A stretch of 64,000 nt of DNA from Membranihabitans marinus (GCF_019802045.1 NZ_JAHVHU010000007.1:1-64000), one strand, 5' to 3'. Positions 17,796 through 28,239 are shown, counted from the stretch's first letter. A program made the numbers and translations. Notes: generated by a model not told the origin, from the sequence alone.

Positions 17796-18971
17796 ATGAG
17801 CACAAAGAAAAAAACACATCGGATAGGTATCATCATGAATGGAGTGACCGGCCGCATGGGAACCAATCAACACCTGAAGCGATCTATAGTAGAGATCATA
17901 AAGCAAGGTGGTGTTCACCTGAGCCCTGAGGAAGTCATTCTGCCCGACCCCATTTTGGTCGGACGAAATGAAGCCAAGTTGAAAGCGCTTTGCGATGAAT
18001 TTAACCTTGATAATTACTCCACGGACCTCGATCAGGTTCTGTCGGATGACCGGTATTCGGTATATTTTGATTCACAAACGACAGGGAGACGGGCCGATGC
18101 CGTAAAGAAAGCGGCAGCAGCGGGTAAGCACGTGTATTGTGAAAAGCCCATTGCCACGAGTGTCCAGTCTGCACTGGAATTGTATCAGTACTGTACGGAG
18201 CAGGGTGTAAAAAACGGGGTCGTTCAGGACAAACTCTTTCTTCCTGGCCTGCGGAAGGTCCAACGATTGATTGAAAATGGCTTTTTTGGCCAAATTTTAT
18301 CGGTTCGGGGGGAATTCGGCTACTGGGTTTTTGAGGGGGACACCATTCCCGCTCAAAGACCCTCCTGGAATTATCGCAAGGAGGATGATGGCGGGATTAT
18401 CGTAGATATGTTGTGCCATTGGCGCTATGTCCTGGATCGCATTTTTGGCAAAGTAAAATCGGTTTCCTGCCTGGGTGCCACACACATTCCGACAAGAGTG
18501 GATGAACAAGGTAAATCCTATCAGGCGACCGCAGACGATGCAGCTTACGCAACGTTTGAACTTGAAAACGATATTATTGCACAGTTTAATTCTTCCTGGA
18601 CGGTTCGCGTTCGAAGAGACGACCTGCTGACCTTACAAATTGACGGCACCAAAGGTAGTGCCGTAGCGGGATTGCGAAACTGCAAGATTCAGCACTATGG
18701 AAACACCCCCAAGCCGGTATGGAATCCGGATATTCCGCAACCCATCGATTTCTATGAAGGTTGGGCAGAGGTTCCGGAACAGGAATTTTACGACAATGCG
18801 TTCAAAGTTCAGTGGGAAATGTTTCTGCGCCATGTGGTCAAGGATGAACCTTTTCCCTATGATCTGCTCGAAGGGGTAAAAGGCATTGAACTGGCTGAAA
18901 AAGGGATCGAAAGTTGGGAAAAACGATGCTGGGTGGATTTGGGCAATCTTGACAAACACCGAATCTCATGA
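17796..18971 (+). CDS. Gfo/Idh/MocA family NAD(P) oxidoreductase
   Basis: A 391-residue oxidoreductase. The N-terminal Rossmann fold is slightly divergent (GIIMNGVTGRMGTNQH), followed by VYFDSQTTGRRADAVKKA and the family signature GKHVYCEKPIA. The C-terminal half is the substrate-binding beta-sheet domain and includes GGIIVDMLCHWRYVLD. Such enzymes oxidise or reduce a sugar hydroxyl. The gene overlaps the next one by 4 nt (ATGA), evidence of tight translational coupling with the SDR gene. There is no signal peptide, so it is cytoplasmic. Confidence 0.87.
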   Translation: MSTKKKTHRIGIIMNGVTGRMGTNQHLKRSIVEIIKQGGVHLSPEEVILPDPILVGRNEAKLKALCDEFNLDNYSTDLDQVLSDDRYSVYFDSQTTGRRADAVKKAAAAGKHVYCEKPIATSVQSALELYQYCTEQGVKNGVVQDKLFLPGLRKVQRLIENGFFGQILSVRGEFGYWVFEGDTIPAQRPSWNYRKEDDGGIIVDMLCHWRYVLDRIFGKVKSVSCLGATHIPTRVDEQGKSYQATADDAAYATFELENDIIAQFNSSWTVRVRRDDLLTLQIDGTKGSAVAGLRNCKIQHYGNTPKPVWNPDIPQPIDFYEGWAEVPEQEFYDNAFKVQWEMFLRHVVKDEPFPYDLLEGVKGIELAEKGIESWEKRCWVDLGNLDKHRIS

Positions 18972-19738
18972 AAAAAGTGGCACTTATTACCGGAGGAAGC
19001 CGTGGAATCGGGCTGGGAATAGCCGCCGCACTCGCTGAAGCGGGTTACCACCTCGTGATCAACGGTCGCCGGGACAAAGAAAAAGTGATGGATGTGATCG
19101 AATCTCTGGAGGAGAAAGGCGCAGAAGTATTGTATTGCCAGGCGGACATCGCTTCGCAGGATGATCGGTCGGGTATTATTGATGACATCAAAAGTCATTT
19201 TGGGCGGCTGGATGTGCTGGTCAACAACGCCGGCGTCGCGCCATTGGAGCGCAACGATCTCCTGGACGCAACCATGGAAAGCTACGACCGAGTCATGAAA
19301 ATTAATTTACAGGGTCCGTACTTCCTGACACAGGCGGCAGCAAAGTGGATGATCGACCAAAAGGAGACGAATGAAAGTTTTAACGGATGCATCATTAATG
19401 TGGGCTCCGTATCAGCAACCATGGTCTCGGTAAACCGGGGGGAATATTGCCTCTCCAAAGCAGGCATGGCCATGATGACCCAACTGTTTGCCGTTCGTCT
19501 GGGCAGCCATGATATTCCAGTATATGAAATCCGACCGGGCGTTATTGCAACGGACATGACATCCGGGGTTAAAGAAAAATACGATCGTTTAATAGAAGAA
19601 GGTCTGATGGTTCAGCGACGATGGGGCCAACCTGAAGACAATGGAAAAGTGGTCGTGGCACTGGCGGAAGGATATTTCCCCTATTCCACCGGCCAAGTGA
19701 TTAGGGTGGATGGCGGAATGACGATTCCGAGGTTGTAA
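18968..19738 (+). CDS. Short-chain dehydrogenase/reductase
   Basis: A 256-residue SDR with all classical motifs: TGGSRGIGLG cofactor loop, LVNNAG, catalytic Ser in NVGSVS, YCLSK (YxxxK) and RPGVIATDM. Its closest-looking relatives are annotated as 3-ketoacyl-ACP reductases, but in this operon a sugar substrate is more likely, in the manner of KduD-type uronate dehydrogenases. It is coupled to the Gfo/Idh/MocA gene by a 4-nt overlap. No KduI isomerase is present in the window. Confidence 0.85.
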   Translation: MKKVALITGGSRGIGLGIAAALAEAGYHLVINGRRDKEKVMDVIESLEEKGAEVLYCQADIASQDDRSGIIDDIKSHFGRLDVLVNNAGVAPLERNDLLDATMESYDRVMKINLQGPYFLTQAAAKWMIDQKETNESFNGCIINVGSVSATMVSVNRGEYCLSKAGMAMMTQLFAVRLGSHDIPVYEIRPGVIATDMTSGVKEKYDRLIEEGLMVQRRWGQPEDNGKVVVALAEGYFPYSTGQVIRVDGGMTIPRL

Positions 19739-19779
19739 TGAGTTTTTATTGCTTAATTTTTAGTTTTTAATTGAAAAGC

Positions 19780-19835
19780 AGATCCTCCTACGCTATCTAA
19801 TATAGCTTCGGCGGACAAGGAAAGCTGTAAGTGAT
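19780..19835. repeat. Small palindromic intergenic repeat
   Basis: The text CTCCTACGCTATCTAATA / TAGCTTCGGCGGACAAGG looks like a copy of an intergenic repeat common in Bacteroidota, with partial complementarity around CTATCTAATATAG. It lies between the SDR gene and the MFS transporter. The bases before the transporter gene are AT-rich. Confidence 0.35.
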
Positions 19836-19919
19836 ACACCGAGCGAAGTCAAGGTGCTCAATATTCAACCCGGTAACGAAATAACTAATAACACAGTAAC
19901 TCAATAACGAAACCACGAA

Positions 19920-21194
19920 ATGAATACACAAAATTCCAACTCCGCCGAAGGCTACGCTCTTCCAGATCAGTCGGACCAGCGTTCGGTCATGATGCATCTT
20001 CTCCGCTTACCTGTGATCGTTGCATCATTGGGCTATTTGGTGGACATGTACGATCTATTCTTATTCACGATAGTGCGGGTAGATAGTTTAACCGACATTG
20101 GATATAGTGGGGATCAATTATTGGAATATGGGGTAGCTCTTCTTAACATCCAAATGGCCGGTCTCTTGGTAGGTGGGTTATTTTGGGGAATACTCGGCGA
20201 TAAGAAAGGGCGTTTATCGGTCTTATTTGGGTCTATATTAATTTATTCGCTGGCCAATATTGCCAACGGATTTGTTCAGACGTTTGAGCAGTATGCTATT
20301 TTACGATTTATAGCGGGAATTGGCCTGGCAGGTGAGCTGGGTGCCGGTATTACCCTGGTCACCGAGATTCTTCCAAAAAAGATCCGGGGCTATGGAACAA
20401 CGTTAGTGGCCACGATGGGCGTATTTGGGGCTATATTGGCTTTTGGGATTGCAGAGACTTTTGATTGGCGGGTGTCTTACTGGATTGGCGGCGTACTGGG
20501 ATTATTACTTCTGGTCATGCGGGTCCGGGTCTTTGAGTCCGGGTTGTTCCTCAAGTCGGCCAGCGAAAAAGTAAAACGCGGAAATGTCCTGATATTGTTC
20601 AATAACAGGGAGCGGTTCCTGCGCTACCTGAAAAGCATCGTGATCGGATTCCCCATCTGGTTTGTCGTCGGAGTGCTGATCACGTTTTCACCCGAATTGG
20701 CCAAGGCGATCGGGGTTATCGAGCCCATCGAAGCCGGGATTGCCGTCTTGCTTTCATTTGGTGCACAAGCTGTGGGCAATGTAGTCAGTGGTGTAATGAG
20801 TCAATATGCGCAAAGCCGGCGAAAAATTATTGGGTTGTTTATTCTGTTGTCGTTCTTATTTACCGTATTGTATCTGCTCTTACCGATCACAAGTACCTAT
20901 GGCTTTTATGCGTTGTGTATATTGCTGGGATTCAGCAATGGATACTGGACCCTCTTTATCACGGTGGCTGCCGAGTTGTTTGGCACCAATATCCGGGCCA
21001 CCGTAGCGACCACGGTTCCCAACTTTGTTCGGGGAGCCGTAATTCCCATTACGACCTTATTTATGTTAATGAGGTCCGGTGTCGGTATTATTTATAGTGC
21101 GCTAATTGTCGGAGCCATCACCACCGCATTGGCGTTGTGGGCACTGCGCACGCTCCCGGAGACCTTTCACAAGGATCTGGATTACAATGAGTAA
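19920..21194 (+). CDS. MFS transporter (sugar/organic acid type)
   Basis: A 424-residue protein with 12 predicted membrane segments. MFS motifs are visible: GGLFWGILGDKKGRLSVLFG between segments 2 and 3, then RFIAGIGLAGELGAGITLVTE. This pattern is typical of the sugar-porter and metabolite:H+ symporter branches. It is the last gene of the AraC-controlled cluster, 181 nt after the SDR gene, and probably imports the oligosaccharide or uronate that the cluster degrades. Confidence 0.85.
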   Translation: MNTQNSNSAEGYALPDQSDQRSVMMHLLRLPVIVASLGYLVDMYDLFLFTIVRVDSLTDIGYSGDQLLEYGVALLNIQMAGLLVGGLFWGILGDKKGRLSVLFGSILIYSLANIANGFVQTFEQYAILRFIAGIGLAGELGAGITLVTEILPKKIRGYGTTLVATMGVFGAILAFGIAETFDWRVSYWIGGVLGLLLLVMRVRVFESGLFLKSASEKVKRGNVLILFNNRERFLRYLKSIVIGFPIWFVVGVLITFSPELAKAIGVIEPIEAGIAVLLSFGAQAVGNVVSGVMSQYAQSRRKIIGLFILLSFLFTVLYLLLPITSTYGFYALCILLGFSNGYWTLFITVAAELFGTNIRATVATTVPNFVRGAVIPITTLFMLMRSGVGIIYSALIVGAITTALALWALRTLPETFHKDLDYNE

Positions 21195-21231
21195 ACATTC
21201 TTCTTCATTGGAAGATGGGCTCGTCAGATGA

Positions 21232-21969
21232 AAATCGGGCCCTTTTTCATCATGTAAAACACCACATTCAAAGTTTGCTGTTAATTTCAAAAGACGCATT
21301 CCCCTTTACAACGGGGATACTGAAGCCGCATTTAGCGCAGAACAAAATGCACTGGTTACGATGAATGCGGAAAGGTATTACCGCTCCGTGATGGAAGGAA
21401 CTGGCAATTCATGGAACATTCGGGATCGCCATATGATGAGCACTCTGAACCGCCTGGCTGATTTCCACGGTAAGCGGTCCAAAGCGGTCATCTGGGCGCA
21501 CAATACCCACATAGGCGATGCCAGAGCAACGGACATGGCCCAGCATGGTATGATCAATATAGGGCAACTGGCTCGCGAAAAATATAAGGATGATGCGGTG
21601 CTGGTGGGATTTGGCTCCTATGAAGGTACAGTTATTGCCGGCAGTCGTTGGGAAGGAGAAATGGAAGTCATGAACATGCCCTTGGCAAAAGGAGGCAGTT
21701 GGGAATCGGCGCTTCATACCAGGAGTCCCGAAAACAAATTATTGATTTTCGACAACAGATCCCGTAAACTTCTGAATTCACCTATTGGACACCGGGCCAT
21801 CGGTGTGGTTTACGATTCCGGACGTGAAAACCAGGGAAACTATGTACCTACTGTCATACCGGACCGGTATGATGCTTTTCTGTACGTGGATCGTACCCAG
21901 GCGCTTCATCCTCTGCATTTATCTCCGGACGGCCACAAAATACCAGAGACATATCCTTTTGGTGTATAA
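21232..21969 (+). pseudogene. Erythromycin esterase family, C-terminal relic
   Basis: The frame from about 21274 to 21969 matches the C-terminal half of Ere-type esterases: AAFSAEQNALVTMNAERYYR, SWNIRDRHMMSTL, AVIWAHNTHIGDARATDM, GFGSYEGTVIA and IGVVYDSGRENQG. A full protein has about 400 residues. Here the N-terminal half with the catalytic His/Glu region is missing, and the frame is closed by a stop at 21229-21231, right after the MFS gene. The homologous frame extends upstream of the first ATG (21361), which argues for truncation and not a short gene. It is probably inactive. Confidence 0.78.
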
Positions 21970-22091
21970 TTTGAGATAGATTCTCTTTCGCCTGGACTTT
22001 CACGATTTGTGAATAGCCTGGCCTTAGGAATAGCTCGATCCAATGGAATCACCACACTAGTGGTGGTACGATGCGATTTGCAAAAATAAAT

Positions 22092-22122
22092 TTTGAGTTT
22101 GCCCGCCATACTTGTATCTTTC
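22092..22122 (+). promoter_or_regulatory. Promoter of malic enzyme gene
   Basis: TTTG at 22092-22095, a 19-nt spacer, then TATCTTTC at 22115-22122. This fits the Bacteroidota sigma-70 pattern TTTG-N19-TAnnTTTG with one mismatch. Transcription would start near 22129, giving a leader of about 44 nt. A CACCAC-ACTA-GTGGTG hairpin lies just upstream (22047-22064) and may end transcription from the preceding region. Confidence 0.55.
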
Positions 22123-22172
22123 ATCAAGTCGTTTGAGTGCCCAGACATATTTTCTGATTAAAACAACACACC

Positions 22173-23615
22173 ATGATTGAAATTCAGCCCAGTGCAAGTT
22201 ATAGCTTTACCATGCGATTGTACATTGAGAACAAACCGGGAATGCTGGCCAGAGTGCTTCAAGCCATAGGCCAGGAGAAAGGGGATGCCGGTGCCGTCGA
22301 TGTGGTCAAAGTAGAGGGAAAATTCAAGGTGCGGGATGTTACCGTCAGTGCCCGGGATCAGGCTCATGCCAAAAACATCGTTGAAGCGGTCAAGAAAATC
22401 GATGGTATTAAAATCCGCTATGTTTCTGACCGGGTTTTTCTGCTCCACCTCGGTGGTAAAATTCGCATCGAGAACAAGGTGCCGGTGGACACGCGCGATG
22501 CATTATCTATGGCTTATACACCCGGTGTGGGTCGCGTATGTGAAGCCATCGCAAAAAACAAGGAAAAAGCCAGCACGTTGACCATCAAGCAGAACTCTGT
22601 CGCTGTGGTCAGTGATGGCACAGCAGTACTTGGGTTAGGAGACATCGGACCGGAAGCAGCGATGCCAGTGATGGAAGGGAAAGCCATGCTGTTCAAAGAA
22701 TTTGCAGATATCGATGCGTACCCAATCTGTCTGGACACAAAAAAAACCGATGAAATCATCTCAGCGGTCAAATGGATGGCACCGGGTTTCGGCGCCGTCA
22801 ATCTGGAAGACATATCATCTCCGCGCTGTTTTGAGATCGAACAACGGCTCAAAGAAGAACTGGACATTCCAATATTTCATGATGATCAACACGGCACTGC
22901 AGTGGTGACGCTTGCGGCCACCATCAATGCGTTGAAGGTCGTTAAGAAGAAAATGGAAGATCTGCGCATTGTCATAGTCGGTGCCGGAGCTGCCGGTGTC
23001 GCCATTGCCCGGATATTGCGTGGAGCTGGTGCTGAGGAAATCTTGGTCTGCGACAGCAAGGGGATCATCCAAAAGGACCGGGATGACATTACGGACGGCA
23101 TAAAAAAATGGCTGGCCGAGAATACAAATGCCAGGAATGAATCTGGTGACCTTCATGATGCCATGAAAAATGCCGATCTGCTCATTGGAGTCAGTGGACC
23201 AGGGATTATCACCCGGAAGGATGTGGAAGCTATGGCCGATGACCCGATGGTCTTTGCATTGGCTAATCCGGTGCCCGAAATCCAGCCGGAAGAAATCAAT
23301 GATCTTGCACGTATCATTGCTACTGGCCGCAGTGATTACCCCAATCAAATCAACAATGTTCTGGCCTTCCCGGGGATTTTTCGGGGCGCTTTGGATAGCC
23401 GGGCCACCGACATTAATGAAGCCATGAAACTTGCGGCTGCACACGCTATTGCGCAGTGCATCGATGAAGATGATCTCGGCACAGAGTATATCATCCCGAG
23501 CGTATTCAATAAAAAAGTAGTGCGCATGGTTGCCCGAGCCGTAAAAAAAGCGGCCTATGAAACAGGGGTAGCCGAACGAAAAAAAACGGCTTTTGGAGGG
23601 GAGATCGGAATGTAG
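22173..23615 (+). CDS. Malic enzyme with N-terminal ACT domain
   Basis: A 480-residue NAD(P)-dependent malate dehydrogenase (decarboxylating), which makes pyruvate from malate. Residues 1-85 look like an ACT regulatory domain (MRLYIENKPGMLARVLQAIG). The malic domain follows with SMAYTPGVGRVCEAIA, then KQNSVAVVSDGTAVLGLGDI, GFGAVNLEDISSP and IFHDDQHGTAVV. The NAD-binding domain has VIVGAGAAGVAIARIL and ALANPVPEI. The ACT domain suggests amino-acid or other small-molecule control. It is a single gene with its own promoter. Confidence 0.92.
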   Translation: MIEIQPSASYSFTMRLYIENKPGMLARVLQAIGQEKGDAGAVDVVKVEGKFKVRDVTVSARDQAHAKNIVEAVKKIDGIKIRYVSDRVFLLHLGGKIRIENKVPVDTRDALSMAYTPGVGRVCEAIAKNKEKASTLTIKQNSVAVVSDGTAVLGLGDIGPEAAMPVMEGKAMLFKEFADIDAYPICLDTKKTDEIISAVKWMAPGFGAVNLEDISSPRCFEIEQRLKEELDIPIFHDDQHGTAVVTLAATINALKVVKKKMEDLRIVIVGAGAAGVAIARILRGAGAEEILVCDSKGIIQKDRDDITDGIKKWLAENTNARNESGDLHDAMKNADLLIGVSGPGIITRKDVEAMADDPMVFALANPVPEIQPEEINDLARIIATGRSDYPNQINNVLAFPGIFRGALDSRATDINEAMKLAAAHAIAQCIDEDDLGTEYIIPSVFNKKVVRMVARAVKKAAYETGVAERKKTAFGGEIGM

Positions 23616-23928
23616 CGCTCAGCTGTGATGAATTTCAGGAATAGCTCCTGGACGATCTGGAGGTGTTTATGAAGATGAGTTGAGCTTTCTCATTGAGGTC
23701 AAAACGAAGCGATTATTCGGATGGCTGGGTAGTTCCAGGTGCTGTGGTGAATTATGCGGATGAGTGTGTCTTTTCTACACACGTCCAGGGATTGACAAGC
23801 GGGATTCCCGGAACCACCGCCATAGGCCGTGGTGGTATGACTGTGCACACTGCCTGTTAAAATTAAAAGCTAAGCTGAGTATTTGATAGATCCGCCGTAA
23901 TAGGGTGAAGACAACACCGCCAGCAAGG
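23616..23928. other. Intergenic stretch between convergent genes
   Basis: This separates malic enzyme (plus) and the response regulator (minus), which converge. A stem ACCACCGCC-ATA-GGCCGTGGT with one mismatch lies near 23813-23835 and may act as a two-way terminator, though it has no long T-tract. I see no credible gene. Confidence 0.4.
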
Positions 23929-24570
23929 CTATTGATTGTACATGCGAAACAGCTCGATGAGTTCGGGAATGGAACTAATCTCAAGCTTTTCAAAAACCCG
24001 ATTTTTGTAGGTGCTGATGGTCGATGTGTGAAGGTTGAGCTGGTCAGATACTTCTTTGAGCGGAATCCCTTCGCACAACTTATTTGCTACCTGCAGCTCG
24101 CGATTGGACAGGGACTCTATCGAAGCAGAGGATGAGTTTTGTTTTTTCAAAGTAGACATCACCATGGCATCCCGCACTTCATCGCTAATATATTTTCCAT
24201 CTTCCAACATGGTATTGAGGGCCTTGTTGATCTTTTCGCTGGACGAAAGTTTATGTAAAAATCCATCTGCTCCCATCTGCAAATACCGGATCGCATACAA
24301 CTGTTCATCCTGCGATGAAAAGATCAAAATTTTCATCTTAGGTTGCTTGATTTTGATAATCTCGATGGCTTCCTGGACAGTCCCATTGGGCATATTAACA
24401 TCAATGATCGCCAGATCATATTTTTCTTTGCCAATGTGGGCATACAATGTTTCATAATCATTGACTTCGGTCAGGATAGCTTTAGGCTTCAACCGTTGTA
24501 TGACCTGGATCAATCCCATACGGACTATCCCATGGTCATCCGCAACCAATATGCGTGGATCATGCTGCAT
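23929..24570 (-). CDS. NarL/LuxR-family response regulator
   Basis: A 213-residue regulator. The receiver domain has the acidic pair Asp11-Asp12 (VADDHG), the phosphoacceptor Asp57 in LAIIDVNMPNG, and the conserved Lys in FLHKLSS. The C-terminal LuxR-type HTH reads LSNRELQVANKLCEGIPLKEVSDQL...STISTYKNRVFEKL. It starts 13 nt after the stop of a histidine kinase that probably phosphorylates it. The pair lies downstream of the pilin-like surface cluster on the same strand, so it may be part of that regulatory unit. Confidence 0.9.
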   Translation of the reverse strand: MQHDPRILVADDHGIVRMGLIQVIQRLKPKAILTEVNDYETLYAHIGKEKYDLAIIDVNMPNGTVQEAIEIIKIKQPKMKILIFSSQDEQLYAIRYLQMGADGFLHKLSSSEKINKALNTMLEDGKYISDEVRDAMVMSTLKKQNSSSASIESLSNRELQVANKLCEGIPLKEVSDQLNLHTSTISTYKNRVFEKLEISSIPELIELFRMYNQ

Positions 24571-24583
24571 CTTATTCTATTTT

Positions 24584-25330
24584 TTAAATTCTGTGTAGAA
24601 AAACAGAAACGGTAGTGCCCATTTTCATCTTTGATTCGATTTCTATAATTCCTCCAAGCAAAGATACAAATATTTTAATAATTTTTATGCTTATTCCGGC
24701 TCCTGTTTCTCCTTCTGTGCTTCGAAATACAGGCGAATCGAAGGTAAAGATCGAATCTACATGTTTTTGATCCATGCCCATCCCCTCATCGATGATCGAA
24801 AAGGTCGTACCCTGGTCAGAATCTGCTACTTTAAATACGATGGTACTGTCCGGGTAGGAATATTTGATAGCGTTATCCACCAATCCTTTCAGTATAAATT
24901 GAATCAGCAGTCGATCGGTATGAATTGAGGAGGTCTCCGGACCTTCCAGAATAAACCGAATCCGCTTGCGTTGAAAGCTCTCCTTAAATTCTTGCTTCAG
25001 GTAAACAAACAACTCTGCGGCATATACTTCGGAGGGACGCAGGCGAAATCCATCCTGCTGTGTTTTGATCCAGTCACTGGTAGCCGTAATTGATTTGAGG
25101 TTTCTTTGTGCATCCTGACGGACCTGTGGCAGCAATTGAAAAAAGTCGGCATCGCTGATGGCATTCTGCTCCCGGGCATCCAGAAGCGTAAGCAAACTAC
25201 TGAAAGCACCCTTAAAATCATGCGATAAGAGCGATATCCAGGCAGTTTTTAGATTGGATTCCTTTTTCAGGCGCTTATTTTCGGCCCTTAAGGCTTCGAG
25301 TTGTTCGTTGATGTCGTGGTTGTTCTCCAT
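24584..25330 (-). CDS. Soluble histidine kinase without sensor domain
   Basis: A 248-residue kinase. It has an N-terminal coiled-coil (MENNHDINEQLEALRAENKR), then a dimerisation helix with His37 in SLLSHDFKGAFSSLL, and an ATPase domain with N-box VDNAIKYSYPD, G1 IIDEGMGMD and G2 TGAGISIKI. There is no membrane segment and no sensory domain, so input must come from a partner, perhaps the hybrid kinase encoded 147 bp upstream. It is coupled to the NarL-type regulator gene that follows 13 nt later. Confidence 0.87.
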   Translation of the reverse strand: MENNHDINEQLEALRAENKRLKKESNLKTAWISLLSHDFKGAFSSLLTLLDAREQNAISDADFFQLLPQVRQDAQRNLKSITATSDWIKTQQDGFRLRPSEVYAAELFVYLKQEFKESFQRKRIRFILEGPETSSIHTDRLLIQFILKGLVDNAIKYSYPDSTIVFKVADSDQGTTFSIIDEGMGMDQKHVDSIFTFDSPVFRSTEGETGAGISIKIIKIFVSLLGGIIEIESKMKMGTTVSVFLHRI

Positions 25331-25477
25331 GGTTCCGTCCGCAGAATAATTTCAATAAAACAGTCTGCCGGAAATGCGAGTGAACAGAACGAACGTTTTT
25401 GAAACTTCTGACTTTCCGGCGCGTCATGGGATAAGCCTATCACCAGTGGGAAAGTGAATCGAAGAAATCCTCCCTTT

Positions 25478-28219
25478 TCAGACGGGATCTTGTATATCAG
25501 ATCCAGCCCATTTTTTTAACATTGCAGCAAAAGTTTTTTTCAAAAGAGGTTTTGCTAAAAAATCATTCATTCCGGCTGCCAGGCACTTTTCTCTTTCGCC
25601 CGGCATCGTTCCGGCTGTCAGCGCAATAATAGGAATTTCTACATGATCTTCCAAGGCTCTGATCTTTCTGGTGGCTTCATACCCATTGAGATTAGGCATC
25701 TGGATATCCATAAAAATCAAATCCGGTTGTTCTTTTTGAAATAAATCGACGGCTTCTTTTCCGTCCCTGGCTTCTATCACATAAGCATCGGCCACCAATT
25801 CGTTCGCAAATACCCGGGTAAGTGTCATATTTATCGGATTGTCTTCAGCGATCAATATGCGTAAACTTTGTTCGGTCGGTTCGGGAATTTCCGGTTTCGA
25901 AGGTGCTGATTTTTCTTGAATGTCTTTGATCTTCGCCAACACATCATACATTTGATTCATTCGGATCGGCTTCACCAGTCGATTTTCGATGTCCAATTCC
26001 TGGCAAGCCTGCTTCAGCTCTTCGTTGTCTGAGGAACTGTACAACACGATAAATGATTGTTCGCTGTTCTGATTGGCTTGTAATTCCTTGACTTTGCGTA
26101 TGGTTTCGATTCCATCCATGATGGGCATGTGATAATCCATGATAATGACATCGAACTTGGCGTCATCCGAGAGCGTCATCAGAGCCCTGAGTCCGCTGTC
26201 TGCCTCCTCCACTTCCACGCCTTTGATCTCTAGCATTCGACGCAATATCTTGCGGTTATTACTATTGTCATCTACCACCAACACCCGCTTGATTTCTCCC
26301 AACCTAAGATCCAATTCTTCGTCCTCTGTCGTGACGCTCAAATCAAAGAAAAAATCACTTCCGACACCTTCCTGACTTTCCACCTGAAGCCGACTGTCTG
26401 CCAACTCCAGCAGTTTATTGGAAATACTCAATCCCAGTCCTGTCCCTCCATATTTTTTGGTCACGCTTCCGTCGCCCTGGGAAAATGCTTTAAATATGAT
26501 GGGCAACTTATCTTCCGGGATACCGATTCCCGTGTCTTTGATACCGACTCGGATTCGCATGGAATTGTTTCCTAACTCTTCCAACACCCGGACATACACC
26601 TTTATCTCGCCTTTTTCTGTGAACTTTTGAGCATTGCCAAGAAGATTGACCAGGATTTGCTTCAGGCGCATGGCATCCATCCACATGTACCGCGGCAGTA
26701 ACGGATCGATATCCAGCAGCACCTCGAGTCTTTTCTTTTCCAGTCCATACAATACGATGTTTACCGCTTCAGAAATCACTTCTTCCAGTACGATCTTATC
26801 GTAAGACAGTTCCAGATTGTTACTTTCAATCTTAGAGAAATCGAGAATATCATTGATGATGCCATACAGTGAGGTGCCCGATTGATTGATGAGTTCCAGG
26901 TATTGACGCTGTGTTTCATCCAGGTCGGTCTGCAACAGTAGTTCGGTAAAACCGATAATGCCATTCAATGGAGTTCGAATTTCATGGCTCATATTGGCCA
27001 CAAATTCGGCTTTCGCTTTGTAAGCCATTTCGGCTTCTTCCTTGGCTTGTTTTAGCTGCCGGTCCATCTTTTTTCGTTCGCTGATATCTACCATATTTGT
27101 CAAGACCTCGCGATTGCCGTCAGCATCTTCATTGACCACACTCAAAAAATACCAGATCGATGATTCGCCGTTCTTTTTCACCATCGTCATCTCTCCGGAT
27201 GCCTGCCCCCCCATATTGACAGCATTCAGATATGCTCTGACCTTACCATGGTTTTCGGGTGGGATCAGATCATACAAACTTATTTTTCCCAAATCTTCCG
27301 GTGAATACCCGGTGGCCATATAACCGGCCAGATTCAACTCGGTAAAATTTCCTTCCATATCATGGATACACAAGACGCCGCGGACATTATTAAAAAACTT
27401 TTGAAACTTTTCCTTGCCCTTGATAAGAAGCTCATCTTTGTGAACAGACTCTGTAATATCACGCCCCACAGTATAGATCAGTTCATCTTCCAGGTCGGGT
27501 GTCGCTGCCCATTCTATATATCGAACCTCTTCATTTCTGGTGATGTATCGATTGACAAAGTGATTGATCGAACGTCCAGCCCGCAATTCCTGGACGATTG
27601 AACTCGTCTTTTCGTAGTCATCCGGATGGACAAAATCAAAATATTCATGAACCATCAGTTCGTTGCGATCTATCCCCAACACCTCCGAGAAAGCTGGATT
27701 TATTTCGATAAAAACCCCATCAAAATTAGCAATCCCCATCAACCCCGATGACACATCAAACAATTTATGATACATGGCCAACCGGTATTTCTTGTTGTTG
27801 GATTCTATGATGGACAGGCTGTGGCTAACCGCTCTATCCACTACTTTTTGATCGTCAGCACGCCATGTTTTGGATTCGTGATCGGCGAGTACCAAGTAGG
27901 CCGCTATTTTCCCCTGAGCATTCTCTACAGGAAATTTCTTTATAAATCTAGTGTCTGCCTTCCCACCTATTTGGAGGGTATCCGCCAGGTTCGTGAATTC
28001 ATCCGGCAACCATACTCTTTTGATACTTTCGTCTGTGGCACAGGCGACCACCAGATTGCATTCGCACGGCATCAGAACCGCACAAAAAGCGACATCTGTC
28101 ATTTGAGCTACAGAATGCACCATAAAGTTAAATTGATGGTCGTAGCGACTGATCAGGGTTTCCGACCGACAAATATCATCGAGTTGCTGAGGGGATTGAT
28201 CGGACGGTAGGTTTTTCAT
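25478..28219 (-). CDS. Cytoplasmic hybrid histidine kinase (GAF-PAS-PAS-HK-REC-REC)
   Basis: A 913-residue protein. Residues 1-145 are GAF-like, two PAS domains span ~150-270 and ~275-385 (with PAS-associated WAATPDLED and DISERKKM ends), and His412 lies in [15 protein letters not shown]. The ATPase carries [12 protein letters not shown] and GTGLGLSIS, followed by two receivers: [23 protein letters not shown] and [24 protein letters not shown]. No membrane segment is seen. Its ATG is only 20 nt after the stop of the tip-adhesin-like gene, so it is probably co-transcribed with the surface-fibre cluster. Its signal is unknown. Confidence 0.9.
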   Translation of the reverse strand: MKNLPSDQSPQQLDDICRSETLISRYDHQFNFMVHSVAQMTDVAFCAVLMPCECNLVVACATDESIKRVWLPDEFTNLADTLQIGGKADTRFIKKFPVENAQGKIAAYLVLADHESKTWRADDQKVVDRAVSHSLSIIESNNKKYRLAMYHKLFDVSSGLMGIANFDGVFIEINPAFSEVLGIDRNELMVHEYFDFVHPDDYEKTSSIVQELRAGRSINHFVNRYITRNEEVRYIEWAATPDLEDELIYTVGRDITESVHKDELLIKGKEKFQKFFNNVRGVLCIHDMEGNFTELNLAGYMATGYSPEDLGKISLYDLIPPENHGKVRAYLNAVNMGGQASGEMTMVKKNGESSIWYFLSVVNEDADGNREVLTNMVDISERKKMDRQLKQAKEEAEMAYKAKAEFVANMSHEIRTPLNGIIGFTELLLQTDLDETQRQYLELINQSGTSLYGIINDILDFSKIESNNLELSYDKIVLEEVISEAVNIVLYGLEKKRLEVLLDIDPLLPRYMWMDAMRLKQILVNLLGNAQKFTEKGEIKVYVRVLEELGNNSMRIRVGIKDTGIGIPEDKLPIIFKAFSQGDGSVTKKYGGTGLGLSISNKLLELADSRLQVESQEGVGSDFFFDLSVTTEDEELDLRLGEIKRVLVVDDNSNNRKILRRMLEIKGVEVEEADSGLRALMTLSDDAKFDVIIMDYHMPIMDGIETIRKVKELQANQNSEQSFIVLYSSSDNEELKQACQELDIENRLVKPIRMNQMYDVLAKIKDIQEKSAPSKPEIPEPTEQSLRILIAEDNPINMTLTRVFANELVADAYVIEARDGKEAVDLFQKEQPDLIFMDIQMPNLNGYEATRKIRALEDHVEIPIIALTAGTMPGEREKCLAAGMNDFLAKPLLKKTFAAMLKKWAGSDIQDPV

Positions 28220-28239
28220 AATAGATAAATTTTTAAAAA

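Noticed and set aside
14534-21194. Polysaccharide utilisation locus
   Set aside because: No SusC/SusD pair, polysaccharide lyase or surface glycan-binding lipoprotein is in or near the cluster.
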